A DNA stretch of 64,000 nucleotides from Polaribacter filamentus (GCF_002943715.1 NZ_MQUA01000014.1:538407-602406); one strand, 5' to 3'. Shown: positions 27,989-37,882, numbered from the stretch's first letter. Notes: generated by a model from the letters alone, not told the origin. Program-made: numbers and translations.

Positions 27989-30364
27989 TTATTCTTCATT
28001 CATTTCTTCTTTTGGAGGAATAATTTTTATCGAAGGTTCTTTAAAGTCCTTTTTGTTGGCAATTTTCTTTTCGAAGGTTAATAACAATGAAGGTAATAAC
28101 AATAAGTTTGATACCATTGCTAATAATAAAGTTACAGAAACCAGTCCGCCTAAAGCAATTGTACCTCCAAAACTAGAAAGTGTAAATACTAAAAAACCAA
28201 AGAATAATACTATTGATGTGTAAAACATACTTACACCTGTTTCTCGCAAAGCAGCATAAACGGATGGTTTAATTTTCCAGTTATTTGCCATTAATTCCTG
28301 CCTATATTTTGCTAAAAAATGAATAGTATCATCCACAGAAATACCAAACGCAATACTAAAAACTAATATAGTTGATGGTTTTATGGGAATGTCTAAAAAG
28401 CCCATTAAGCCGGCGGTAATTAACAATGGAAGTATGTTTGGTAACAGAGAAATTAAAATCATTTGCGGGGATCTAAACATCCAAGCCATAAAAAGTGCAA
28501 TTAAAATAATTGCTAATGATAAAGAAAAAACTAAATTTTTGATTAAATAATTCGTCCCTTTTATAAAAACCAACGCTTTTCCGGTTACAGAAACTGTATA
28601 TTTATCCGAAGGAAATTCTTTATCAATAACTGATTTTAGGCGTTCTTGAATAACATCCATTTTATCGGTGCCAATATCTTTCATAAAGGTTGTTATTCTT
28701 GCATAACGGCCTGTAGAATCAACAAAATTCTTTAACATTCCTGTTTCGCTATTCGAGTTTTTCGTATACGAAAAAATATAACTTTGCTCTTGATTTGTAG
28801 GTAATTGATAATACTTAGGATTCCCTAGGTAATACGCTTGTTTGGAGTATTTTACCAAGTTTACAACAGAAATGGGTTTAGACAATTCAGGAAAAGTTTC
28901 GATCGCGTCATTAATTTTATCCATCTTTTTTAAAGTGGATAATTTCATAACTCCTTTTTCTTTTTTTGTGTCAATTAAAATTTCAAGAGGCATAATTCCG
29001 CCAAATTCTTTTTCAAAGAATTTAATGTCTTTATAAAATTCCATGCTTTTAGGCATGTCTTCAATTAAACTTCCAGAAACTCTAATTTGATACACACCAA
29101 TAATTCCTAAAATAATAATAACTACGGATGCTATATAGATTGTAATTCGTTGTTCTTTTACGGTTTTTTCCATCCAATCAACCACATTTTCAATCCATTT
29201 TCTTTCAAGATGATTTAAATGTTTCTTTTTAGGAAGTGGCATAAAACTGTAAATAATAGGAATAATTAACAGCGCTAAAATAAAAATACTGATGATGTTT
29301 ACAGAAGCTAAAATTCCGAACTCACGCAACAAATCACTTTTCACAAAAACAAAGGTTGCAAAACCAGATGCAGTTGTAATATTTGTCATTAAAGTAGCAT
29401 TGCCAATTTTGGAAATTACACGTTGCAAAGCTTTTGCTTGTTGCCCATGTTTTTTAATTTCTTGCTGATACTTATTGATGAGAAAAACGGCATTTGGCAC
29501 TCCAATTACAATAATTAATGGCGGAATTAAAGCAGATAAAACTGTGATTTCATATCGAAACAAACCAATAAAACCAAAAGCCCAAGTTACCCCAACTAAT
29601 ACTACTAAAAGCGTGATAAAAGTAGCTCTAAAAGACCTGAAAAAGAAGAAGAAAATAATGGCAGTTATACCTAATGCTCCAAAAACAAAAAGGATAATTT
29701 CGTCTTGAATGTTTTGCGCATTTAGTGTTCTTATATAAGGCATTCCAGAAATACGAACATCTAAATTGTTCTCTTTCTCAAATTTTTCTATAGTCGGAAT
29801 TAATTTATCAAAAATAAAATCTCTACGAGCAAGTGTATTTATGATATCCTTTTTAATATAAATAGCAGTTTGTAAAGTACCTGTTTCTTTATTAAAAAGT
29901 AAGTTGTCATAAAAAGGAAGCTTCTCAAAAAGTTGTTTTTTAATTTCTAGAACTTCTTCTGTCGTTGTTGGGTCTTTTTCATACAAAGGTTCTAGTACAA
30001 ATTTTCTTTTTTTTCTATCAGCTCTTAACTCTTTAACATCAGCAATAGAAAGCGTAAAATCTATTTCTTCTAAATCTTCAAATTGGCGAACTAAGTTATT
30101 CCATGCATTAAACTTTTTTGGAGTAAAAACAGTCGAATCTTTTATTCCAAGAATTACTAAGTTGCCTTCTTCACCAAAAATTTTTAGAAATTTATTGTAT
30201 TCTAAATTTGCTTCATGGTTTTCTGGGAGTAAGTTTGCTTCTGTATACGAAAACTTCATATACTTCATTTGTGAAGCTAATAAACCAGTAATAATTGCGA
30301 TAGTAATTAAAATTAAGTATCTGTTTCTTAATATAATACCAGCAACTTTTGTCCAGAAATTCAT
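27989..30364 (-). CDS. MMPL/RND-superfamily exporter
   Basis: A 791-residue inner-membrane protein with 12 predicted helices in two six-helix halves, each preceded by a large periplasmic loop. The second half has FSIAFGISVDDTIHFLAKYRQE, where paired acidic residues in the fourth helix match the proton-relay position of RND transporters. Family members of this HAE3/hopanoid-like type move lipids or other hydrophobic molecules. No adaptor or channel gene is adjacent, so the substrate is unknown. The C-terminus ends with a charged tail (IIPPKEEMNEE). Confidence 0.85.
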   Translation of the reverse strand: MNFWTKVAGIILRNRYLILITIAIITGLLASQMKYMKFSYTEANLLPENHEANLEYNKFLKIFGEEGNLVILGIKDSTVFTPKKFNAWNNLVRQFEDLEEIDFTLSIADVKELRADRKKRKFVLEPLYEKDPTTTEEVLEIKKQLFEKLPFYDNLLFNKETGTLQTAIYIKKDIINTLARRDFIFDKLIPTIEKFEKENNLDVRISGMPYIRTLNAQNIQDEIILFVFGALGITAIIFFFFFRSFRATFITLLVVLVGVTWAFGFIGLFRYEITVLSALIPPLIIVIGVPNAVFLINKYQQEIKKHGQQAKALQRVISKIGNATLMTNITTASGFATFVFVKSDLLREFGILASVNIISIFILALLIIPIIYSFMPLPKKKHLNHLERKWIENVVDWMEKTVKEQRITIYIASVVIIILGIIGVYQIRVSGSLIEDMPKSMEFYKDIKFFEKEFGGIMPLEILIDTKKEKGVMKLSTLKKMDKINDAIETFPELSKPISVVNLVKYSKQAYYLGNPKYYQLPTNQEQSYIFSYTKNSNSETGMLKNFVDSTGRYARITTFMKDIGTDKMDVIQERLKSVIDKEFPSDKYTVSVTGKALVFIKGTNYLIKNLVFSLSLAIILIALFMAWMFRSPQMILISLLPNILPLLITAGLMGFLDIPIKPSTILVFSIAFGISVDDTIHFLAKYRQELMANNWKIKPSVYAALRETGVSMFYTSIVLFFGFLVFTLSSFGGTIALGGLVSVTLLLAMVSNLLLLPSLLLTFEKKIANKKDFKEPSIKIIPPKEEMNEE

Positions 30365-30412
30365 TTATTTATTTTTGTGCAAAGTTAGTTAATTTGTAAT
30401 GGGGGTTAAAAT

Positions 30413-30442
30413 AATAAGGAGTGTTCTGCAACACTCCTTATT
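30413..30442 (-). terminator. Terminator after frr
   Basis: AATAAGGAGTGTT (30413-30425) and its complement (30430-30442) form a 13-bp hairpin with loop CTGC. The T tract on the minus strand is short (TTATTTT). It follows the frr stop at 30459. Confidence 0.7.
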
Positions 30443-30458
30443 ATAAATATATTATTTA

Positions 30459-31013
30459 TTAAACTTTCATTATTTCCATTTCTTTCACTGAGAATTTATC
30501 ATCTATATTTTTCACAAAAGCATCCGTTAATTTTTGAATATCCTCTTCTGCAATCTTTTTCATGTCGTCTGAAACATCAACCTTTTTGATTTCATTATTT
30601 GCATCTTTCCGCGCGTTTCTTATACCAACTTTTGCATGTTCTGCCTCTGCTTTTGCTTGTTTAGCTAAGCCAACTCTTCGTTCTTCTGTTAATGGTGGTA
30701 CATTAATCATAATCACATCTCCATTATTCATTGGGTTAAAACCAAGATTAGCCAACATAATTGCCTTTTCAATGGTTTGTAACATGCTTTTTTCCCAAGG
30801 TTGAATGGTTAAAGTTCGTGGGTCTGGAGTTGTAACGTTTGCAACTTGGCTTAATGGTGTTTGAGAACCATAATAATCTACCATAACCATACCTAACATT
30901 GCAGGTGTTGCTTTACTAGCTCTAATAGATCGTAATTCTTTTTCTAAATGCTCAATGGCATTCGTCATTGCTTCTTTAGCAGTGTCTAATATAAATTCAA
31001 TTTCGTCGTTCAT
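30459..31013 (-). CDS. frr: Ribosome recycling factor
   Basis: A 184-residue protein of normal length that, with EF-G, splits post-termination ribosomes. Family marks are LRSIRASKATPAML, DYYGSQTPLSQVANVTTPD, TIQPWEKSMLQTIEKAI and PPLTEERRVGLAKQAK. It follows pyrH by 26 bp, the conserved pyrH-frr pairing. Confidence 0.97.
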   Translation of the reverse strand: MNDEIEFILDTAKEAMTNAIEHLEKELRSIRASKATPAMLGMVMVDYYGSQTPLSQVANVTTPDPRTLTIQPWEKSMLQTIEKAIMLANLGFNPMNNGDVIMINVPPLTEERRVGLAKQAKAEAEHAKVGIRNARKDANNEIKKVDVSDDMKKIAEEDIQKLTDAFVKNIDDKFSVKEMEIMKV

Positions 31014-31039
31014 CTTTTTAAATTTAAAGATTATGCTTG

Positions 31040-31747
31040 TTAATTGTCTATAATTGTACCAATTTTTTCTCCTGAAACTAGTTTTATTAAGTTTCCTTTT
31101 TTATTCATGTCGAAAATAATAATTGGTAATTTATTTTCTTGACTTAAAGTAAAAGCGGTCATATCCATTACTTTTAAACCTTTTGAAATTACATCTTTAA
31201 AAGAAATCGTTGCAAATTTAATGGCGTCTGCATTTTTTTCAGGATCGCTATTATAAACTCCATCAACTCTAGTACCTTTTAAAATAGCATCTGCATTAAT
31301 TTCAATTGCTCTAAGAACAGCAGCTGTATCAGTTGTAAAATAAGGGTTTCCAGTTCCCGCGCCAAAAATAACAACACGCCCTTTTTCTAAATGTCTAATT
31401 GCTTTTCTTTTAATATAAGGTTCTGCAACTTCTTTAATTTCAAGAGCAGTTTGCAAACGTGTGTGCACATCTTCATCCTCTAAAGCGCTTTGTAAAGCCA
31501 ACCCGTTTATAACGGTTGCAAGCATTCCCATGTGATCACCTTGAACGCGGTCCATACCATTACTTGCGCCAGCAACACCTCTAAAAATATTTCCACCACC
31601 AATAACAATGGCAACTTCAATACCTTTTTCTACAACTTCTTTAATTTCTTTTGCGTATTCGGCAAGACGTTTTGGATCTATACCATATGGTCTATCCCCC
31701 ATTAGAGCTTCGCCACTTAATTTTAAAAGAATTCTTTTGTATTGCAT
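31040..31747 (-). CDS. pyrH: Uridylate kinase
   Basis: A 235-residue bacterial UMP kinase that makes UDP from UMP and ATP. Diagnostic stretches are LLKLSGEALMGDR, VIGGGNIFRGVAG, DHMGMLATVINGLALQSAL and FGAGTGNPYFTTDTAA. Followed closely by frr in the same operon. Confidence 0.97.
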   Translation of the reverse strand: MQYKRILLKLSGEALMGDRPYGIDPKRLAEYAKEIKEVVEKGIEVAIVIGGGNIFRGVAGASNGMDRVQGDHMGMLATVINGLALQSALEDEDVHTRLQTALEIKEVAEPYIKRKAIRHLEKGRVVIFGAGTGNPYFTTDTAAVLRAIEINADAILKGTRVDGVYNSDPEKNADAIKFATISFKDVISKGLKVMDMTAFTLSQENKLPIIIFDMNKKGNLIKLVSGEKIGTIIDN

Positions 31748-31892
31748 TTAGTTTGTTGTTTGAAAATTCCCTTTTGGGAATAAAGTTTGACAAAATTACG
31801 GAATTTTTTATTTTTTTTAAATTCAGAGTTATTGTTTTGATTTATAATTTTTTAAATAAAATGAAAATGCTGAAATAGAACCGTTTAAACCT

Positions 31893-31923
31893 TTGTAGTA
31901 TTCATTCAAATTGATTAATTTTG
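31893..31923 (+). promoter_or_regulatory. tig promoter (Bacteroidota type)
   Basis: TTG (31893-31895), a 20-bp spacer and TAATTTTG (31916-31923) match TTG-N17..23-TAnnTTTG. It is 35 bp upstream of the tig start codon. Confidence 0.7.
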
Positions 31924-31957
31924 CAGTCGATTTTTTAAGAACTAGACATAATAAGAA

Positions 31958-33280
31958 ATGAATATTACAAAAGAAAACGTAGACGCATTAAATGCAGTTG
32001 TAAAAATTGATATTGTTGCTGATGATTATCAAGTAAAAGTATCTGAACTATTAACAGATTATCGTAAAAAAGCAGACGTTCCAGGGTTTAGAAAAGGCCA
32101 TGTGCCAATGGGAATGATTAAAAAGCAATATGGTAAATCTATAATGATAGATGAGGTTAATAAACTTTTACAAAGTTCTTTAAATAAGTTTTTAGTCGAT
32201 GAAAAATTAGATATTTTAGGAAATCCTTTACCTAGAATAAAGGACGATTTTAATTGGGATGCGGCTGTTTTTTCTTTCGAATTTGAATTAGGTTTAGCAC
32301 CTAAATTTGAAATCAATTTAAGCGAGAAAAATAAAATACAACAGTATAAAATTATTGCTACAGACGGTTTGATTGATGAAGAAGTTAAGAACATTCAAAC
32401 TCGTTACGGAAAGGTAAGTTCTATAGAGGAAGCTACCGAAAACGCTACTTTAACGGGAACTTTTGTAAACGAAGAAAAAGAAATCAATAAAAAGGCTACT
32501 TTTTTAGTTAACGACGTAAATGGTAAGAAAAATGAAGCGAAAGTTATTGGGGCTAAAGTTGGCGATATAATTGAGTTAGAAACTAAAAAATTATTTGAAG
32601 ACGATCATAAGTTAGAACATATTTTAGGGGTTTCTCATGATGAGATTCATGATTTAGATATAACAGTTACTTTTACCGTTGAAGATATTACAACAACAGC
32701 ACCGGCAGATTTAGACAAAGAATTGTTTGATAAATTATTTGCTGATGGAAGTGTAACTTCTGTAACAGAATTAAAAGAAAAAATTAAAGAAGACGCAGAA
32801 AAGCAATTTCTACAGCAAGGTGATCAGCAATTATTAAATGCGGTAACTGAGTATTTAGTAGAAAACACAAAGTTTGATTTACCTGCTGAATTCTTAAAAA
32901 AATGGTTAGCAAATGCTGGTGAAAAACCATTAACGAGCGAAGAAGCTACTGCAGAATATAAAAAATCAGAAAAAGGTTTGCGTTACCAATTAATCGAAGG
33001 AAAGATTATGAAGGATAACGATATCAAAATCGATTATAAAGAATTGATCGAGTATGCAAAAGGATTTATTCGCACGCAAATGGCTCAATTTGGTAATATG
33101 AATCCAGAGGAAAAAGAGTTAGAAGATATTGCTGGTAGAATTTTGCAAAATCAAGAAGAAGCTCAAAAGCTACAAGCACAATTAATTAGCAATAAATTAT
33201 TAGCTTTCTTTAAAGAGAAAATCAATTTTAAAACGAAAGAGGTTTCTTACGAAGATTTTATCAAAGAAGTTTATAAATAG
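31958..33280 (+). CDS. tig: Trigger factor chaperone
   Basis: A 440-residue ribosome-associated chaperone. The N-terminal ribosome-binding domain has the signature-like VPGFRKGHVPMGMIKKQYG (about residues 40-60; family GFRxGxxP). The central PPIase region is divergent (NATLTGTFVNEEKEINKK), lacking an obvious FKBP catalytic core, which is usual in Bacteroidota. The C-terminal helical region is present (FIRTQMAQFGNMNPEEKELE). It heads the tig-clpP-clpX neighbourhood. Confidence 0.92.
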   Translation: MNITKENVDALNAVVKIDIVADDYQVKVSELLTDYRKKADVPGFRKGHVPMGMIKKQYGKSIMIDEVNKLLQSSLNKFLVDEKLDILGNPLPRIKDDFNWDAAVFSFEFELGLAPKFEINLSEKNKIQQYKIIATDGLIDEEVKNIQTRYGKVSSIEEATENATLTGTFVNEEKEINKKATFLVNDVNGKKNEAKVIGAKVGDIIELETKKLFEDDHKLEHILGVSHDEIHDLDITVTFTVEDITTTAPADLDKELFDKLFADGSVTSVTELKEKIKEDAEKQFLQQGDQQLLNAVTEYLVENTKFDLPAEFLKKWLANAGEKPLTSEEATAEYKKSEKGLRYQLIEGKIMKDNDIKIDYKELIEYAKGFIRTQMAQFGNMNPEEKELEDIAGRILQNQEEAQKLQAQLISNKLLAFFKEKINFKTKEVSYEDFIKEVYK

Positions 33281-33286
33281 TTTTCA

Positions 33287-33358
33287 TTGCGAAGAATGAA
33301 GCAATCTATTTGATTAAAAGTAGATTGCCTCACTCATTCATTCATTTATTCTTCGCAA
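33287..33358. repeat. Long imperfect intergenic inverted repeat after tig
   Basis: Outer arms TTGCGAAGAAT (33287-33297) and ATTCTTCGCAA (33348-33358) and inner arms GCAATCTA (33301-33308) and TAGATTGC (33321-33328) are exact complements. The right half also holds a CATTCATTCATT short tandem repeat that enlarges it. It could act as a transcription stop for tig or be a copy of a dispersed palindromic family. Confidence 0.6.
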
Positions 33359-33476
33359 AGAGAAAAAATTAAAACCAGAATATAGAAACATAGGTTTTTT
33401 TGGGAACTGCATTAACAAAGAAGTAACAAATAGTTTCTTATCTTTACATATCAATATATTTAAAATAATTAGGAAG

Positions 33477-34136
33477 ATGGATTACGGAAAAGAGTTCGAG
33501 AAATACGCAACAAAAGAGAAAGGAGTAAGTAGCACATACTTTAATCAAATTACAAGTAGTTTAACGCCATATATAATGGAAGAACGTCAAATGAACATCA
33601 CTCAAATGGATGTTTTTTCACGTTTAATGATGGATAGAATTATCTTTTTAGGAACCGGCATTAACGATCAAGTTGCAAATGTTATTCAGGCGCAATTATT
33701 GTTTTTAGAAAGTGTAGATTCAAACAAAGATATTTCAATTTATATTAATTCGCCTGGAGGAGGTGTTTATGCAGGTTTAGGAATTTACGATACCATGCAG
33801 TTTATAAAACCAGATGTTGCAACGATTTGTACAGGAATGGCGGCTTCAATGGGAGCAGTTTTAATGTGTGCAGGGGCAAAAGGAAAACGTTCGGCGTTGC
33901 CACATTCTAGAATTATGATACATCAGCCAATGAGTGGTACTCAAGGTCAAGTTTCTGATATGGAAATTACCATCAAAGAAACTATAAAATTAAGAGATGA
34001 ATTATATACAATCATTTCTAATCATTCAGGGCAAACATTTGATAAAATAAAAACAGATTCTGATAGAGATTATTGGATGAAAGCAGATGAGGCGAAAACC
34101 TACGGAATGATTGATGAAGTTTTAGCAAGAAAGTAG
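33477..34136 (+). CDS. clpP: ATP-dependent Clp protease proteolytic subunit
   Basis: A 219-residue serine peptidase forming the tetradecameric barrel that works with ClpX. The catalytic triad is S124 (GMAASMGA), H149 (RIMIHQP) and D198 (DSDRDYW). GQTFDKIKTDSDRDYWM matches the family. clpX follows after 83 bp, in the order tig-clpP-clpX. Confidence 0.97.
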   Translation: MDYGKEFEKYATKEKGVSSTYFNQITSSLTPYIMEERQMNITQMDVFSRLMMDRIIFLGTGINDQVANVIQAQLLFLESVDSNKDISIYINSPGGGVYAGLGIYDTMQFIKPDVATICTGMAASMGAVLMCAGAKGKRSALPHSRIMIHQPMSGTQGQVSDMEITIKETIKLRDELYTIISNHSGQTFDKIKTDSDRDYWMKADEAKTYGMIDEVLARK

Positions 34137-34219
34137 TAAAGTATTTAGTTGTTGGGTTTTAGTTGTTGGTAAGCGTTTTGCCGAACAATTAATAACGAAT
34201 AGCCAAAAACCAAAAAATA

Positions 34220-35458
34220 ATGTCAAAAAAAGAAGAAATTTTAGAGTGTTCGTTTTGTGGGCGAAAAAAAGCAGAAACAGACTTGCTAATTGCAGGAATG
34301 GATGCTCATATTTGCGACAAATGTATAGAGCAAGCTCATGGTATTGTGGCAGAAGAAATATCTGATGTAAAATCAAGTAATTTGTCAAAAGACTTAATGC
34401 TTAAAAAACCATTGGAAATTAAACAGTTTTTAGATCAATATATTATTGGTCAAATAGAAACTAAAAGAGCAATGTCTGTTGCAGTCTACAATCACTACAA
34501 GCGTTTATTGCAAAAAGATACTGAAGATGAAGTAGAAATTGAAAAGTCTAACATCATTTTAGTAGGGGAAACAGGAACAGGAAAAACATTGGTGGCAAGA
34601 ACAATTGCTAAAATGCTAAACGTGCCATTTTCTATTGTAGATGCTACTGTTTTAACACAAGCGGGTTATGTAGGAGAAGATGTAGAAAGTATTCTTAGCC
34701 GATTATTACAAGCTGCAGATTATGACGTAGATAAAGCAGAAAAAGGGATTGTTTTTATTGATGAGATTGATAAAATTGCTAGAAAAGGTGACAATCCATC
34801 AATTACTAGAGATGTTTCTGGTGAAGGTGTTCAGCAAGCGTTGTTAAAATTATTAGAAGGTTCTGTAGTAAATGTGCCGCCAAAAGGGGGTAGAAAACAT
34901 CCAGAGCAAAAATTCATTGAAATAAATACCAAAGATATTTTATTTATTGCAGGTGGTGCTTTTTCTGGAATTGATAAAACAATCGGCAAACGTTTAAATA
35001 GACAAGCTGTTGGTTTTGGTGCTTCTTTAGAAGATGATAAAATTGATGAGGAAAACTTGCTTCAATATATTACGCCCTTAGATTTAAAATCTTTTGGATT
35101 GATTCCAGAAATTATTGGACGTTTACCCGTCTTAAGTTACATGAATCCCTTAGATGCAGAAACGTTAAGAGCTATTTTAACAGAACCAAAAAACTCAATT
35201 ATAAAACAATACACAAAGTTGTTTTTGATGGATGAAGTTGTGTTTACAATTGAAGAAGATGCTTTAAATTATATTGTAAATAAAGCTATAGAATATAAAT
35301 TAGGTGCAAGAGGTTTGCGTTCTTTATGTGAAGCTATTTTTACGGATGCAATGTTTGAGTTACCAAGTTCTGATGAAAAAGAATTTAACGTAAACAAAGA
35401 ATATGCAGAAGCTAAGTTAACGAATACCACCTTAAAAAAATTAAGAGCTGCCTCTTAA
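34220..35458 (+). CDS. clpX: ATP-dependent Clp protease ATP-binding subunit ClpX
   Basis: A 412-residue AAA+ unfoldase. The N-terminal zinc-binding domain is intact (CSFCGRKK and HICDKCIEQA, four Cys). Walker A is GETGTGKT, Walker B is VFIDEIDKI, and the ClpP-docking IGF-type loop and sensor regions (GLIPEIIGRLPVL, GARGLRSLCE) are present. It feeds unfolded substrates to ClpP encoded just upstream. Confidence 0.97.
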   Translation: MSKKEEILECSFCGRKKAETDLLIAGMDAHICDKCIEQAHGIVAEEISDVKSSNLSKDLMLKKPLEIKQFLDQYIIGQIETKRAMSVAVYNHYKRLLQKDTEDEVEIEKSNIILVGETGTGKTLVARTIAKMLNVPFSIVDATVLTQAGYVGEDVESILSRLLQAADYDVDKAEKGIVFIDEIDKIARKGDNPSITRDVSGEGVQQALLKLLEGSVVNVPPKGGRKHPEQKFIEINTKDILFIAGGAFSGIDKTIGKRLNRQAVGFGASLEDDKIDEENLLQYITPLDLKSFGLIPEIIGRLPVLSYMNPLDAETLRAILTEPKNSIIKQYTKLFLMDEVVFTIEEDALNYIVNKAIEYKLGARGLRSLCEAIFTDAMFELPSSDEKEFNVNKEYAEAKLTNTTLKKLRAAS

Positions 35459-35477
35459 AATAATACAAACAAGAACA

Positions 35478-35513
35478 GACCTCAAAGGTTTTTAAAGCTT
35501 TTGAGGTCTTTTT
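35478..35513 (+). terminator. Rho-independent terminator after clpX
   Basis: GACCTCAAA (35478-35486) pairs with TTTGAGGTC (35500-35508), followed by TTTTTATTTT. It lies 20 bp after the clpX stop. Confidence 0.8.
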
Positions 35514-35589
35514 ATTTTAGAAACTTTTACATTATAAATAATCAAAGTTCTAAACCTTATATTTGTTACCATTTTATCACACAAAATAA

Positions 35590-37593
35590 ATGATTTCTAG
35601 AAGTACCATAGACCGAATTTTCGAATCTGCGAGAGTGGAGGAGGTTATTGGTGAGTTTGTTCAGCTAAAAAAAGCAGGAAGTAATTTTAAAGGATTAAGT
35701 CCTTTTACGGATGAAAAATCACCGTCATTTATGGTGTCGCCTGTAAAACAAATCTGGAAAGATTTCTCTACAGGAAAAGGAGGAAACTCCGTTTCTTTTT
35801 TAATGGAACATGAGCACTTTTCATATCCAGAGGCTTTAAAATGGTTAGCCAAAAAGTACAATATAGAGATTGAAGAAACAGAGCAATCTGATGAGCAAAA
35901 AGAGCAAACCAATGAACGAGAAAGTATGTTTTTGGTCTCTAACTTTGCCAAAGATTATTTTCACAATTTAATGCTTAATACAAACCAAGGCAAAGCAATT
36001 GGTTTGTCTTATTTTAAAGAGCGAGGTTTTACAGATGAAACTATTGAGAAATTTCAGTTAGGATATTGTTTAGATGAATGGGATAACTTTACAAAAGCAG
36101 CTTTAGCAAAAGGATACGATCTAAAATATTTAGCATCAACCGGACTATCTATTGTGAAAGAAAACAAGCAGTTTGATCGTTTTAAAGGAAGAGTGTTATT
36201 CCCAATTCAGTCAATGTCTGGAAGAATTTTAGGTTTTGGAGGAAGAATTTTAACTGCAGATAAAAAAGCAGCTAAATATTTAAATTCGCCAGAAAGTGAT
36301 ATTTACCATAAAAGTAAAATTCTATACGGAATTTATCAAGCCAAAAAAGAAATAGCAAGACAAGATAACTGTTTTTTAGTAGAAGGATATACTGATGTAA
36401 TTTCTTTTAATCAATCTGGAGTAGAAAACGTTGTCGCCTCCTCAGGAACAGCGTTAACATCAGATCAAATACGATTAGTAAATAGATTAACAAAAAACAT
36501 AACAGTACTTTTTGATGGAGATGCAGCCGGAATTAGAGCTTCCATTCGGGGAATAGATTTAATTCTAGAGCAAGGAATGAACGTAAAAGTAGTTCAGTTT
36601 CCTGATGGAGAAGATCCAGATAGTTTTGCAAAATCACATACAAGTGCTGAGTTAAAAGAATATTTAGAAACTGCGGCGCAAGATTTTATCAATTTTAAAG
36701 TTTCGCTTTTACTAAAAGATTCGAATAACGATCCTATAAAAAAAGCAACCGTAATTAGAGATATTGTAACGAGTATTTCTAAAATTCCGGATGGAATTCA
36801 AAGAGAAGTGTACGTTCAAGAATGTTCTAGAATCATGGATATTTCGGAACGTGTGTTGTTTAGTGAATTGGCTCAATTATTAAAAAAAGAAGCTTCTCAA
36901 AGAAATAAACCAAGCTCAAGTTATAGTAATAATGTAGATCCGAATCAGCCACCAGCAGAGTATTTTTATGATCAAGAACAAGCTTCTATGGAACTTGTTA
37001 AAGGGACTCAAGTTGCTTCTCAAAAAATAGATCAACTATCAATTCTTGAAAATGAAATTATAAAAATTTTGTTATTGTATGGTAATGAAGAGATAGATTT
37101 TTCTGAAGAGCTTAGTAATACTGATGAGGATGGAAAAGAAACGTTTTCAAATAGAAAATATCAGAACTTAGTATCCGCAGAAATTTATTTGCATTTGCAA
37201 GAAGATGAAATAGAGTTTACAAATCCTCTTTTTCAAGAAATTTATACAGAAATGATTCATCAATTAAATCAATCTGAAAAATTGGAAATAGATAAATTTG
37301 TAAATAATAACAATACAGATATTGCATCGATAGTTACTTCTATTTTAATGGATGAAGAAAAGTATCAATTAAGCAACTGGGGAAGTAAAAGTATTGAGGT
37401 TAAATCTGCTTTAGAGGTATTGCCAAAAGCGGTCTCTGATGTAATTTACAATCTACGTAGAATTTTAATTGATAGGTTGGTAAATGAATTTTTAGTGCAA
37501 GGAAAAGAATATACGAATGAAGAAAAAGAAGAGATTATGAGCTATAACTCACTAAGAATTCGACTTTCAGAGAAACTTAAAAGAGTCGTATAG
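35590..37593 (+). CDS. dnaG: DNA primase with degenerate zinc ribbon
   Basis: A 667-residue primase that lays RNA primers at the fork. The N-terminal domain aligns with the zinc-binding domain of DnaG (FKGLSPFTDEKSPSFMVS, KDFSTGKGGNSVSFLM), but the four ligand positions of the family are S37, T40, D58 and T61, so no zinc can be bound there. The catalytic core (RFKGRVLFPI, GFGGRIL) and TOPRIM (VEGYTDVISF, FDGDAAG) are intact. The C-terminal helicase-binding region (about 450-667) is divergent and acidic. A -7-like TATATTTG lies at 35558-35565. Confidence 0.95.
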   Translation: MISRSTIDRIFESARVEEVIGEFVQLKKAGSNFKGLSPFTDEKSPSFMVSPVKQIWKDFSTGKGGNSVSFLMEHEHFSYPEALKWLAKKYNIEIEETEQSDEQKEQTNERESMFLVSNFAKDYFHNLMLNTNQGKAIGLSYFKERGFTDETIEKFQLGYCLDEWDNFTKAALAKGYDLKYLASTGLSIVKENKQFDRFKGRVLFPIQSMSGRILGFGGRILTADKKAAKYLNSPESDIYHKSKILYGIYQAKKEIARQDNCFLVEGYTDVISFNQSGVENVVASSGTALTSDQIRLVNRLTKNITVLFDGDAAGIRASIRGIDLILEQGMNVKVVQFPDGEDPDSFAKSHTSAELKEYLETAAQDFINFKVSLLLKDSNNDPIKKATVIRDIVTSISKIPDGIQREVYVQECSRIMDISERVLFSELAQLLKKEASQRNKPSSSYSNNVDPNQPPAEYFYDQEQASMELVKGTQVASQKIDQLSILENEIIKILLLYGNEEIDFSEELSNTDEDGKETFSNRKYQNLVSAEIYLHLQEDEIEFTNPLFQEIYTEMIHQLNQSEKLEIDKFVNNNNTDIASIVTSILMDEEKYQLSNWGSKSIEVKSALEVLPKAVSDVIYNLRRILIDRLVNEFLVQGKEYTNEEKEEIMSYNSLRIRLSEKLKRVV

Positions 37594-37750
37594 TTGACGT
37601 AGTCCTGTTATTATAACAAATAAGCAGTATTTTCACACTTTCAAAAATGATTTATTGTAGAACTCACAAAAATTTAATGTATTGTTAAATTATTCTTAGT
37701 TGAATGTTTTTTTAAGTGATTTTGCATGTGAAAATAAAAAAACTAAGATT

Positions 37751-37882
37751 GTGAAAAGAATATTTGAAATTTTAAAAATTGTTGCATTATTGTTTAGATT
37801 GCCTTTTGATATTTCTAATGAATCAAAAAAAAGAGCTTCTGTTAAACTTAAGAAGTTAACGATTTCTGCTCGTTTATTGTAA
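37751..37882 (+). CDS. Small cationic hydrophobic peptide, copy 1
   Basis: A 43-codon frame starting at GTG 37751 with the upstream frame open to 37700. It reads (V)KRIFEILKIVALLFRLPF followed by DISNESKKRASVKLKKL and TISARLL: a hydrophobic helix of about 15 residues followed by a strongly basic tail. It is homologous to the frame at 38044 in both halves and at nucleotide level, which supports a real gene family. No known family recognised; a small membrane peptide or toxin-like peptide are possibilities. It sits alone in the 660-bp gap between dnaG and nadE. Confidence 0.45.
   Translation: MKRIFEILKIVALLFRLPFDISNESKKRASVKLKKLTISARLL

Noticed and set aside
33440..33465. TATCTTTAC upstream of clpP as a promoter -7 box
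   Set aside because: Last base does not fit TAnnTTTG and there is no TTG at the right distance.
34144..34169. Direct repeat TTTAGTTGTTGG (34144-34155 and 34158-34169) between clpP and clpX
   Set aside because: Only two copies in a TTG-rich AT stretch; no clear regulatory meaning.
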